64,000 nucleotides of DNA, from contig JAZJZF010000023.1 in the NCBI GenBank assembly GCA_040389965.1, forward strand, positions 1-64,000, read 5' to 3'. The position numbers and the translations under genes were made by a program. Positions within the stretch are counted from its first letter, which is position 1. Every line of letters starts with the position of its first letter. This DNA is from UBA4416 sp040389965 (GTDB taxonomy: Bacteria; Bacteroidota; Bacteroidia; B-17B0; Aurantibacillaceae). Below the pieces are notes generated by a model, which had not been told where the DNA came from, searched no databases, and worked only from the letters and a program-made list of their open reading frames with translations. This document shows positions 46,076-54,709 of this stretch, piece by piece.

Positions 46076-47470
46076 TCACTTCTCAGACCTTTCTTTCAAC
46101 AACTGCTCTATCGGTGCAATTAAGGAATCAATATCTCCTGCTCCTAATGTCATCACTATTTCACAAGGATGCGTTTTCAGAAAATCAATGATATTTTCTT
46201 TTTGCACTAAAAACTTTTGCTTCAACTTCATTTTATCCAGCAGCATTTGAGAGTTAACTCCTTCCATTGGTTTTTCGCGTGCAGGATAAATCTCCAGTAA
46301 AATGCATTCATCCAACAGGTCAAGGCTTTCTGCAAACCCGTCGGCAAAATCGCGTGTGCGTGAAAACAAATGTGGTTGAAAAATGCCTGTCACTTTTTTA
46401 TCCGGATATAATTCTTTGGCAGAGCTAATAGCTGCTCTTAATTCTTCCGGATGATGGGCATAATCATCTATGTACACAATCGATTTTGATTTCACATGGT
46501 AATCAAATCTTCTTTTCACACCTTTAAAAGAACGGAGGGCTGTATTTATAACATCCCCTTTAATTCCCAATTGCTGGGCAACAGCAGTTGCTGCAATTGA
46601 GTTTTCTACATTATGAAAACCAGGCAGGCCAATAGCTACATGATTTACAGCCTCAATCGGGCTAATGATATTATAACGGAATTCGCCTTCGCGAATGTGT
46701 ATATCATCGGCACAATATTCAGTACCTAAATTTAGTGAGTAGATAAGCCGTTTGCCGTTGAGTCTCAAATCGTTATCAACATTTTTTTTAACAATCAGAA
46801 ACCCGTCTTTTTTTACCTGTCCGGCAAATTGATTGTAAGCGTCAAGCATCGTTTCGTGATTGCCATAAATGTCGAGATGATCTGCGTCAACGCTTGTTAT
46901 AACTGTGATGTAGGGAGTTAAGGTTAAGAATGAACGATCGTATTCATCTGCTTCAACCACCACAATAGCATCTTTATCAGAGGCATCTCCCAATAATAAA
47001 TTGGTTTTATAATTTTGAGAAATGCCACCTAAAAAGGCAAAACAGTTAATGCCGGCTGTTTTTAAAATGTGTGTTACAAGAGTAGTAGTGGTCGTTTTTC
47101 CATGTGTACCCGCAATAGCAATAGTTTTAAAACTTTTGGTAATCTCGCCAAGTACCCACGAGCGTTTTTGTAAATGATACTGATTGTGTTGAATGTAAAT
47201 AAATTCGGCATGTTCTTTTGGAACGGCCGGTGTATAAATGACAAGAATCTCTTCTTTACTGTATTTTGAAAAAAGTTCTTTTACCAGAGCTTCATTTTCA
47301 TGATAATGGATCTGAATTCCTTCATTTTCCAATTCGCCGCAAAGTGCAGTTTTAGTTTTATCGTAACCATATACCGTTTTACCGTAATGATTAAAATACC
47401 TGGCTAAAGCACTCATGCCAATGCCTCCAACGCCCAGAAAATAATAGAGTTTATAGCTAAGAATGTTCAT
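46076..47470 (-). CDS. murC: UDP-N-acetylmuramate--L-alanine ligase
   Basis: MurC adds the first amino acid of the peptidoglycan stem peptide. The 464-aa protein has the N-terminal YYFLGVGGIGMSALARYF, the ATP loop IAGTHGKTTTTTLV, EADEYDRSFL and the C-terminal DDYAHHPEELRAAI. Its ATG overlaps the TGA of murG by one base, so the two are translationally coupled. No ddl follows, unlike in proteobacterial clusters. Confidence 0.97.
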   Translation of the reverse strand: MNILSYKLYYFLGVGGIGMSALARYFNHYGKTVYGYDKTKTALCGELENEGIQIHYHENEALVKELFSKYSKEEILVIYTPAVPKEHAEFIYIQHNQYHLQKRSWVLGEITKSFKTIAIAGTHGKTTTTTLVTHILKTAGINCFAFLGGISQNYKTNLLLGDASDKDAIVVVEADEYDRSFLTLTPYITVITSVDADHLDIYGNHETMLDAYNQFAGQVKKDGFLIVKKNVDNDLRLNGKRLIYSLNLGTEYCADDIHIREGEFRYNIISPIEAVNHVAIGLPGFHNVENSIAATAVAQQLGIKGDVINTALRSFKGVKRRFDYHVKSKSIVYIDDYAHHPEELRAAISSAKELYPDKKVTGIFQPHLFSRTRDFADGFAESLDLLDECILLEIYPAREKPMEGVNSQMLLDKMKLKQKFLVQKENIIDFLKTHPCEIVMTLGAGDIDSLIAPIEQLLKERSEK

Positions 47471-48611
47471 CAGGAGATCTGGTAATTGGCTAGTTTTAAT
47501 ACTTCAAGGGCAATAACGTTTGCCGAATTATGGAATGCCATCTGACTTATGTTATTGGTNNNNNNNNNNATTACACTAAAGGTAAAGTTATAAGTGTAGG
47601 AGGTGCTGTATTATTTAATAAAGTGATGGCCGTTGTTGCTAATTGTTCCTGCGCTTCGCTGTCTTTAATTATAATGGCCGCGTTTTTATTTACCAGAGCC
47701 ATCGCATTTTTGGTTTGATGATCTTCGGCTACGTTAGGAGAAGGGACCAAAATGCTTGGCATACCAATATTACACAGCTCTGATATAGAACTAGCTCCGG
47801 CTCTTGAAATCACAATATCTGCAGCAGCATAGGCCAAATCCATTCTTGAAATAAATTCAAGGGGATATATGGCATCGTTCGTAAACGGTTTGGCTTGATC
47901 TAATGCTGTTTGATAATACGTTTTTCCGGTTTGCCAAAGAAGCTGAATATTTTGATCAACCAGTTTTTGAAGACTGCCACCCATGGCTTCGTTAATGGTT
48001 CTTGCACCAAGGCTGCCACCAATTACCAAAATGGTTTTTTTGTTTGGACTTAATTTAAAAAAATTTAAAGCCTCACTTTTTTTGTTTTTAATATCGTGAA
48101 TGTCTTGACGTACAGGGTTTCCCGTTAAGAGAATTTTTTCTTTGGGAAAGAATTTTTCCATACCCTCGTATGCAACACACACTTTAGTTGCTTTTTTAGA
48201 AAGTATTTTATTAGTAATTCCTGCATAGGAATTTCCTTCATGTAACAGAGTAGGGATATGGTTGTTTGTTGCGGCTCTTAATAAAGGCCCGGAAGCGTAA
48301 CCCCCTGTGCCAATCACTACATCGGGCTTAAAATCTTTAATGATCCTTTTTGTTTTTAATAAACTGCGGATAATAAGAAATGGTAATTTTAAGTTAGCCA
48401 GTGTCAATTTCCTTTGTATGCCGGCAATGGGAACGCCTACAATTTTATAACCGGCGTTAGGTACTTTTTCCATTTCCATTTTCCCTAAAGCACCTACAAA
48501 TAAAATTTCGACATGCGGCACTAATTTTTTTATTTCGTTGGCAATAGCAACGGCCGGAAAAATATGTCCGCCTGTGCCGCCGCCGCTTAGTATGACTTTT
48601 AATGGTTTCAT
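47470..48611 (-). CDS. murG: MurG, lipid II-forming GlcNAc transferase, split by gap near its 3' end
   Basis: MurG transfers GlcNAc onto lipid I at the inner membrane. The N-terminus has VILSGGGTGGHIFPAVAIA and GTGGYASGPLLRA, and the donor-site motifs are GGSLGARTINEA, ISRAGASSISELC and LVPSPNVAEDHQTKNA. The frame stops with TAA at 47571-47573, right beside the ten N. Beyond the gap the last 30 codons (47559-47470) read NISQMAFHNSANVIALEVLK, the expected MurG C-terminus, ending at TGA one base into murC. The gene is therefore probably intact; the stop most likely reflects errors at a contig end. Confidence 0.93.
47560..47569. other. Assembly gap (10 N)
   Basis: Ten N inside murG. No clear sequence overlap between the two flanks is seen by eye. 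A short inverted repeat (TACACT with AGTGTA) lies at the right-hand flank, which may have stalled assembly. Confidence 0.99.
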
Positions 48612-48630
48612 TAAATCAAAATTTCTTGTT

Positions 48631-48689
48631 CGTCATCCTGAACTTGATTCAGGGTCTCATGAGATGCTGAATCAAGTTCAGCATGACGG
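48631..48689. repeat. Palindromic intergenic repeat, murG-ftsW spacer
   Basis: Two ~30-bp arms (48631-48660 and 48661-48689) around CTGAACTTGATTCAG and CTGAATCAAGTTCAG form a nearly perfect palindrome with few mismatches. This CATCCTGAACTTG-type element is a widespread dispersed intergenic repeat of many bacteria. It could form a long hairpin within the dcw transcript. Confidence 0.8.
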
Positions 48690-48703
48690 ATGATATATTA
48701 CAA

Positions 48704-49852
48704 TTATTCCGTGATTACTTCTTCTTTCACTTCGTTTGCCCTGCTTACGCTTAATATAATACCAATTGCCACGCAGGTAAACCAAATGGATGTTCCTCCC
48801 ATACTTACTAATGGTAGGGGTTGTCCTGTAACCGGAAATAAATTCACAGCAACAGCCATATTTATGAGTGCCTGAAATACCAGGCTAAAGCTAATGGCTA
48901 CTGCCATTAATCCTCCGAATGTTTTTTCTGAATCCCGTAATATTCTGATCCCCCTAAACAAAAGAATCATGTACAAAAAGAGCATGATAAAACCTGTGAA
49001 TAAGCCATATTCTTCTATAATGATCGCATAAATAAAATCGGAAGAGGCTTGTGGTAAAAAAGCTCTCTGTGTACTGTTTCCTGGTCCTTTACCAATAACG
49101 CCTCCTGTAGCGATGGCTATTTTTGCCTGTTCGCTTTGGTAATTGTTTTTAGCGTCGCCTTTATTAAAATTTTCCAGACGAGCTCTCCATGTTCTTCCAC
49201 GTCCTCCCGGAATTGCGTCCGGCGCATTCCATACCAATACTAAAAACAAAACTGCTCCAACCAAACACATGCCTAGTATCTTCAGGATAATTTTTATATG
49301 AATACCTCCTACAAACATCGTAAACAGGCAGCATACAAATAACAGGGATGCTGTGGAAAAGTTAGCGGGAAGAATTAATGCACAAATAACACCTACAGGG
49401 AGAATGATATATCTTAGAACAGATTTTAAATCATTTAACTGACCTTGTTTTACAGTGATGGTACGTGCGACATAGATCAGTAAAACGATCTTGGCAATAT
49501 CAGAAGATTGAAATGTTAACCCTAACCCCGGAATTTCAATCCACCTGCTTGCGCCGCCGGCACTCACACCTTTTAACAAAGTAAATAATAACAAAGGAAC
49601 TACTAAAAAGATACCTATCTGCCCGATGCGTGAAAACAAAGTGTAACGCAGTTTATGAATGAAATACATAATAAAGATTCCACCCACAATAGTAATGGCA
49701 TGTTTTATTAAGTAAGATTCTGCATTACCTTGCTTATACTTATTGGCAAGGGTTACCACCGAACTATATACAACAAGTATAGATAGCAATGATAACAGGA
49801 ACACGATGGTCCAGATAACCCTGTCTCCTTTTAAGTATGCAAATTGTTTCAT
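48704..49852 (-). CDS. ftsW: FtsW, septal peptidoglycan glycosyltransferase
   Basis: This 382-aa SEDS protein has about ten membrane helices. Family motifs are SRWIEIPGLGLTFQSSDIAK and GKGPGNSTQRAFLPQASSDF, then IYAIIIEEYGL. FtsW polymerises lipid II together with the class B PBP encoded upstream in the same cluster. The order murD-like, ftsW, murG is the standard one. Confidence 0.96.
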   Translation of the reverse strand: MKQFAYLKGDRVIWTIVFLLSLLSILVVYSSVVTLANKYKQGNAESYLIKHAITIVGGIFIMYFIHKLRYTLFSRIGQIGIFLVVPLLLFTLLKGVSAGGASRWIEIPGLGLTFQSSDIAKIVLLIYVARTITVKQGQLNDLKSVLRYIILPVGVICALILPANFSTASLLFVCCLFTMFVGGIHIKIILKILGMCLVGAVLFLVLVWNAPDAIPGGRGRTWRARLENFNKGDAKNNYQSEQAKIAIATGGVIGKGPGNSTQRAFLPQASSDFIYAIIIEEYGLFTGFIMLFLYMILLFRGIRILRDSEKTFGGLMAVAISFSLVFQALINMAVAVNLFPVTGQPLPLVSMGGTSIWFTCVAIGIILSVSRANEVKEEVITE

Positions 49853-49918
49853 TTTGTTGTTTTAGTTTAAACCCTTACCGCAAAGATGTAGAGGAGCTGC
49901 AGAGAACACAGAGTTATG

Positions 49919-49946
49919 TGTCTCACGTCTCTTATCTCAATTCTCC
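49919..49946. repeat. Short heptad array at the end of the MurD-like gene
   Basis: The plus strand reads GTCTCAC then GTCTCTT then ATCTCAA then TTCTCCT, four 7-bp words overlapping the stop codon of the MurD C-terminal-like gene. Consensus differs from the TTGTCCN arrays but the 7-bp period is the same. Confidence 0.4.
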
Positions 49947-50413
49947 TTCAGCACCAGTTCTTTAAATTTATTACCTCTGTTTTTGTAATTGTCAAAAGCC
50001 TCGTTGCTGGAGCAGGCGGGAGTAAATAACACTGCCTGATTTTGTATTGCTTTTGTTTTGGAAAGCTCAACGGCGTTTTCCAAATTATCAACTACAATTA
50101 CCATTACATGCTGTCTGAATACATTTTTTATTTCAGCAATCCTTCTTCCGTAATAGATAACGGTTCGAATGTTGTAATAATTGCTGAACGTAAACCATGA
50201 ATAATCGGTTTTAGTATCGTCTCCGCCAATGATCAGCACCAGCTCAGCATCAATAGAATTAATGCTTTCGGCAGCTAATCGGGCGTTAATGGATTTTGAA
50301 TCGTTTATATAGGTTACGTCATTTATCACAGCAACTACTTCCATGCTGTGCTCTGTATCTCTCGTAAAAGAATTTAAACTATTGAATGTATGCTGTTTAA
50401 CAATCTCTTTCAT
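49937..50413 (-). CDS. Stand-alone MurD C-terminal domain paralogue
   Basis: This 158-aa protein aligns over its whole length with only the C-terminal (Mur ligase C) domain of MurD. TYINDSKSINARLA corresponds to FINDSKATNINSTW, LVLIIGGDDTKTDY to TVLILGGQDKGNNY, and LFTPACSSNEAFDNYKNRG to LLSPACASFDMFQNYEDRG of the neighbouring murD. The Lys of NDSK, a Lys after GGDD and the last Ser of PAC-SS are kept, which map to D-glutamate-binding residues of E. coli MurD (K319, K348, S415). The Phe equivalent to F422 is Tyr. The ATP-binding and UDP-binding domains are absent, so it cannot be a ligase alone. It lies 35 bp after murD and upstream of ftsW. A regulatory or D-Glu-sensing role is my inference. 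Confidence 0.85.
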   Translation of the reverse strand: MKEIVKQHTFNSLNSFTRDTEHSMEVVAVINDVTYINDSKSINARLAAESINSIDAELVLIIGGDDTKTDYSWFTFSNYYNIRTVIYYGRRIAEIKNVFRQHVMVIVVDNLENAVELSKTKAIQNQAVLFTPACSSNEAFDNYKNRGNKFKELVLKEN

Positions 50414-50448
50414 TCCTGGTAATGGTATTTATTTGATTAAAATTTATA

Positions 50449-51812
50449 TTATAATGCTCTTACAGCGGCTTTAAATTGTGCACCTCTGTCTTCGTAATTC
50501 TGAAACATATCAAAGCTGGCGCAAGCAGGTGATAATAAAACTGCGTCACCTTTAGTTCCCAGTTTATAGCACATAGCTACTGCTTCTGCAGCAGAACCGG
50601 CTTCCATAATGGTTTCAACCGAACCTTTAAATGCTTTGATAATTTTTGAATTATCAACACCCAGGCAAACGATGGCTTTTACTTTTTCTTTTACAAGATC
50701 AACTAACTCATCGTAATTGTTTCCTTTGTCTTGTCCACCAAGGATCAATACGGTTGGTTTTTGCATGCTTTCAAGGGCATACCAGNNNNNNNNNNATACC
50801 AGGTAGAGTTAATATTAGTTGCTTTAGAATCGTTAATAAATTCGATGCCATTTATAGAGGCAACAAATTCCAAACGGTGTTCTACATTCACGAAGTCTTC
50901 TAAGCTTTCGCGAATAATGTCTTTTCGTATATCAACTATACGAGAGGCTAATGACGCAGCCATTGAGTTGTAAACATTATGTTTACCGGCCAATGCTAAT
51001 TGTTCAATTGTCATGGTTAAGGGTTTAGGGTTATTATTATAATTAAGGGTTATTTCATGTTGGTTTAAAAAAGCACCGTTGCCTTCAATTTCCTTTTTAA
51101 TACTGAAAGGAATCTGTTGGGCATTTACAGGGTGTAGTTTCATGTATTCTTCCATCACAGTATCATCGGCACAATACACAAAAAAATCTTCTTTAGTTTG
51201 GTTTTGAACGACGCGGAATTTAGAAGCGACGTAGTTTTCAAATTTGTAGTCGTACCTGTCTAAATGATCAGGCGTAATATTCAATAAAATAGCAATGTCT
51301 GCTTTGAACTCATACATACCATCGAGTTGGAAGCTGCTTAGCTCAAGTACATAGTAATCAAAATTTTCTTTAGCTACCTGGTAAGCAAAGCTTTTTCCTA
51401 CATTCCCTCCAAGGCCCACATTATAACCAGCTTTCTGTAAAATATGGTAAGTCAGCATGGTGGTAGTTGTTTTTCCGTTGCTACCTGTAATGCATATTTT
51501 TTTGGCATTTGTATAACGTCCGGCAAATTCAATTTCAGAGATTACCGGAATGTTTTTCGCTTTCGCCTTTTGTACAAGTTCTACTTTGTCAGGAATGCCG
51601 GGGCTCTTAATGATCTCAGTCGCATTTAAAATTAAATCTTCCGTATGCTGTCCTTCTTCAAATGCAATGTTATTGTTTTGTAATTCGGTTTTGTATTTTT
51701 CCTTGATTGCACTTTTGTCAGATACGAACACGTCGAAGCCTTTGGCCTGCGCTAAAATAGCACTGCCAACTCCGCTTTCGCCGCTTCCTAATATGACAAT
51801 TCGTTTATTCAA
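50449..51812 (-). CDS. murD: UDP-N-acetylmuramoyl-L-alanine--D-glutamate ligase
   Basis: MurD adds D-glutamate to the stem peptide. N-terminal RIVILGSGESGVGSAIL, the ATP loop ITGSNGKTTTTMLT, LNITPDHLDRY and the C-terminal LILGGQDKGNNY and LLSPACASFDMF are all present. A 10-N gap puts the last ~105 codons in another frame. The sequences on both sides of the gap share the 7-mer ATACCAG; merging them restores NSTWYALESMQKPTV, the expected MurD sequence, so the gene is intact at about 451 aa. The start is TTG (51812), 6 bp after mraY; no ATG fits. Confidence 0.95.
50786..50795. other. Assembly gap (10 N), really a 7-bp overlap
   Basis: The left flank ends and the right flank begins with ATACCAG. 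Collapsing this overlap gives a continuous murD frame. Confidence 0.97.
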
Positions 51813-51818
51813 ATTCTG

Positions 51819-53093
51819 TTATCTTAATTTTAATGTGATGATAGTGAGTGCCGCGAGCATGATGCCGATAATAAAAAAGCGCATCACAATTTTTGATTCA
51901 TGGAACCCTGACTTCTGGTAATGGTGGTGCAAGGGCGCCATTTTAAATAAACGGTTGGCTTTGGCAAATTCCAATCCATGTTTACGTTTTTGGTATTTGA
52001 AATAATATACCTGTAGTATTACCGATATATTTTCCACTAAAAACACACCGCATAAAATAGGGATCAATAATTCTTTACGGATAGCAATGGCGTAAACGGC
52101 AATGATACCACCAATGGCAAGACTTCCGGTGTCGCCCATAAATACCTGTGCAGGAAAAGCATTGTACCATAAAAAACCCACGCAGGCTCCCACAAAGGCG
52201 GCCATAAACACCACGAGCTCGCCGGTATTGGGGATGTACATAATATTTAAATAATCGGCAAAAACGGTATTACCACTTACGTAAGCCAGTATACCCAGCG
52301 TTGTTCCAATAATGGCACTCGTTCCTGCAGCAAGCCCGTCAATCCCATCAGTAATATTGGCACCGTTAGATACAGCAGTTACAATTAAAATAACAAAAGG
52401 GATAAAGATCAACCAGCCATATTTCACAGCATTATCGCCCATAAAGGATAATACTTTGGTGTAATCGAACTCATTATTTTTTACGAACGGAATCGTCGTT
52501 TTAATTGTTTTAATTGGCTTTGAAGCATATTTTGGAATAGCAAGTTCTTTTGGTTTACTTGTTAATTCTTCAAAGTTATTTACATAAGATATTTGGCTAT
52601 TAGAAGTAATACGCTCCTTAATCACTACATCCGGATGAAAATAAAATACAGCGCCAACAATTAATCCTATTCCTATTTGACCTACAACCTTAAATTTTCC
52701 TTTTAAACCTTCTTTGTTCTTTTTAAATACTTTAATGTAATCGTCAATAAAACCAATACTTCCCAACCATACAGTGGAAATAAGCATGATAACAATGTAG
52801 ATGTTGTGGATCTTTGCAAATAAGAGAGTGGGAATAATAATGGCTGCCAGGATAATTAAACCTCCCATAGTAGGTGTCCCTGATTTTTCATTTTGTCCTG
52901 CTAAACCTAATTCACGCACTGTTTCACCAATTTGCTTACGTCTTATAAAATTGATAATGCGTTTACCAAATACCATGGTAATGATCAATGAAGTAAGCAA
53001 AGCCAATGCAGCTCTAAAAGAGATGTACTGAAAAACTCCCGCTCCCGGAAAGTTAAACTGTTGGTCTAAGTAGTGGAATAAGTAGTAAAACAT
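51819..53093 (-). CDS. mraY: Phospho-N-acetylmuramoyl-pentapeptide-transferase
   Basis: MraY makes lipid I. The 424-aa protein has about ten membrane helices, KSGTPTMGGLIIL, the catalytic IGFIDDYIKVFKKN with paired Asp, NGANITDGIDGLAAGTS and MAPLHHHYQKSGFHE. A ~70-aa soluble insertion (around 175-250, RITSNSQISYVNNFEELTS onwards) is typical of Bacteroidota MraY and absent in E. coli. It starts 1 bp after murE ends. Confidence 0.97.
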   Translation of the reverse strand: MFYYLFHYLDQQFNFPGAGVFQYISFRAALALLTSLIITMVFGKRIINFIRRKQIGETVRELGLAGQNEKSGTPTMGGLIILAAIIIPTLLFAKIHNIYIVIMLISTVWLGSIGFIDDYIKVFKKNKEGLKGKFKVVGQIGIGLIVGAVFYFHPDVVIKERITSNSQISYVNNFEELTSKPKELAIPKYASKPIKTIKTTIPFVKNNEFDYTKVLSFMGDNAVKYGWLIFIPFVILIVTAVSNGANITDGIDGLAAGTSAIIGTTLGILAYVSGNTVFADYLNIMYIPNTGELVVFMAAFVGACVGFLWYNAFPAQVFMGDTGSLAIGGIIAVYAIAIRKELLIPILCGVFLVENISVILQVYYFKYQKRKHGLEFAKANRLFKMAPLHHHYQKSGFHESKIVMRFFIIGIMLAALTIITLKLR

Positions 53094-53094
53094 A

Positions 53095-54558
53095 TTATAT
53101 ATCCAGTGTTTTAAAGGTTTCTTTAACTATTTCAAAATCATCAAACGGGTATTTTACACCGTTTATCTCCTGATATTTTTCATGGCCTTTACCGGCAACC
53201 AGTATAATATCACCTTGCTTACCAAAAGATGCGGCAGTTTTAATGGCTTCTTTTCGATCGCTGATGCGTAATGTTTTTTTAGCATTTGCCGGATCAATTC
53301 CTGCCTGCATTTGATCAAGAATTGTTTCAGGATTTTCTGTTCTTGGATTATCGCTCGTTAAAACAACCCTGTCGCTATACTCACAGGCAATTTGTGCCAT
53401 AATAGGGCGTTTAGCAGCATCTCTGTCTCCGCCGCATCCTGCAATCGTAATCACCTGTTCGTTACCTGTGCGAATATCTTTAATGGTTTCTAATACATTT
53501 TTCAAAGCATCAGGCGTATGTGCGTAATCGATAATGGCAACAATACCTGTTTTCGATTTAATATACTGGAAGCGTCCTTCAACCGAATTTAAATTGCTTA
53601 ATGTTGTTAATACCTGTACTTTATCCTGTTTCAATAATTGTGATATAGCGTATACTGCCAGAACGTTATAGGCATTAAAAGACCCAATTAGTTTTACCCA
53701 CACTTCCTGGTTATCTATGTTTAACAGCAAACCGTTCAGGTGGTTTTCAACTACACGGCATTTAAAATCAGCTACGGATTTAAGACCGTAAGAATATTTT
53801 TTAGCTTTCGTATTTTGCAGCATTACCATGCCATTACGGTCATCTTTATTGGTCAGCGCAAACGCGTCATCTTGTAAATTATCGAAAAATTGTTTTTTTG
53901 CTTTAATGTATTCTTCAAACGTTTTGTGATAATCCAGGTGGTCATGTGTAATGTTAGAAAAAGCTGCTCCGGTAAATTTTAAACCTGTAATACGGTGCTG
54001 AACAATAGCATGCGAGCTTACTTCCATAAAAGCATACTGACAGCCCTGTTCCACCATGGTAGCCAATAATTCGTTCAGTGTTAATGCATCAGGTGTTGTG
54101 TGTGTAGATGGTATAACCGTATTGTTAATCTTGTTTTCTACAGTGGATAATAAACCAACGTTATAGCCTAATCCTCTGAATAAATTAAATAATAAAGTAA
54201 CAGTAGTCGTCTTACCGTTAGTTCCGGTAATACCTACTAATTTTAGTTTCTCAGAAGGATTGTCGTAATAGTTACAGGCAATATATCCTAAAGCTTCCGA
54301 TGAATTTAAAACCTTAACATAAGTAATCGTGTCGCGTTGCACTAAAGGTAACTCTTCGCAAACAATAGCTACGGCACCACTTTCAATGGCTTTGTCAATA
54401 AATTTATGCCCATCAACGGCTGTACCTTTAGTAGCTATAAATAAAGAATCTTTTTTTACCTGTCGCGAATCAAACACAACCGATGAGATCGCTACATTTG
54501 TAGAACCAATAACTTCTTCAAGCCTTGTTTTATAGAGTATGTCGCTAAGCAACTTCAT
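53095..54558 (-). CDS. murE: UDP-MurNAc-tripeptide synthetase (meso-DAP adding)
   Basis: This 487-aa Mur ligase has ATP loop VGITGTNGKTTTVTLL, the substrate motif HTTPDALTL, MEVSSHAIVQHR, FSNITHDHLDYH and DYAHTPDALKNVL. The DNPRTENP motif is the mark of enzymes that add meso-diaminopimelate and not lysine, so the organism has DAP-type peptidoglycan. Confidence 0.97.
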   Translation of the reverse strand: MKLLSDILYKTRLEEVIGSTNVAISSVVFDSRQVKKDSLFIATKGTAVDGHKFIDKAIESGAVAIVCEELPLVQRDTITYVKVLNSSEALGYIACNYYDNPSEKLKLVGITGTNGKTTTVTLLFNLFRGLGYNVGLLSTVENKINNTVIPSTHTTPDALTLNELLATMVEQGCQYAFMEVSSHAIVQHRITGLKFTGAAFSNITHDHLDYHKTFEEYIKAKKQFFDNLQDDAFALTNKDDRNGMVMLQNTKAKKYSYGLKSVADFKCRVVENHLNGLLLNIDNQEVWVKLIGSFNAYNVLAVYAISQLLKQDKVQVLTTLSNLNSVEGRFQYIKSKTGIVAIIDYAHTPDALKNVLETIKDIRTGNEQVITIAGCGGDRDAAKRPIMAQIACEYSDRVVLTSDNPRTENPETILDQMQAGIDPANAKKTLRISDRKEAIKTAASFGKQGDIILVAGKGHEKYQEINGVKYPFDDFEIVKETFKTLDI

Positions 54559-54590
54559 TTTTTAAATTTTATCTCTTTTAATATAATTAG

Positions 54591-54700
54591 TGTCCGTTTT
54601 TTTGTTTCTTACGTTGTCCCTTGTCTAATGTCTCAAGTCTGTTTCTGTTATGGCTGTTACACGCAGTCTTGATACATTGGACATCGGACAATGCCCTTCA
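54591..54700. repeat. Heptad arrays, inverted pair, PBP-murE spacer
   Basis: From 54614 the plus strand reads TTGTCCC then TTGTCTA then ATGTCTC then AAGTCTG. On the other side, 54676-54697, the complement reads TTGTCCG then ATGTCCA then ATGTATC. The arms are inverted relative to each other and share the TTGTCC word with the spacers next to ftsZ and ftsQ. Confidence 0.6.
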
Positions 54701-54709
54701 TTTTTTCCT

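Noticed and set aside
46076..47470. A missing ddl or murF as a sign of cluster damage
   Set aside because: Absence of both from the dcw cluster is usual in Bacteroidota, where they lie elsewhere in the genome.
49937..50766. The MurD-like fragment as a duplicated contig end or haplotype copy of murD
   Set aside because: The two C-terminal domains differ at most positions and have separate starts and stops, so this is an old paralogue. Only the 10-N break inside murD is an assembly matter.
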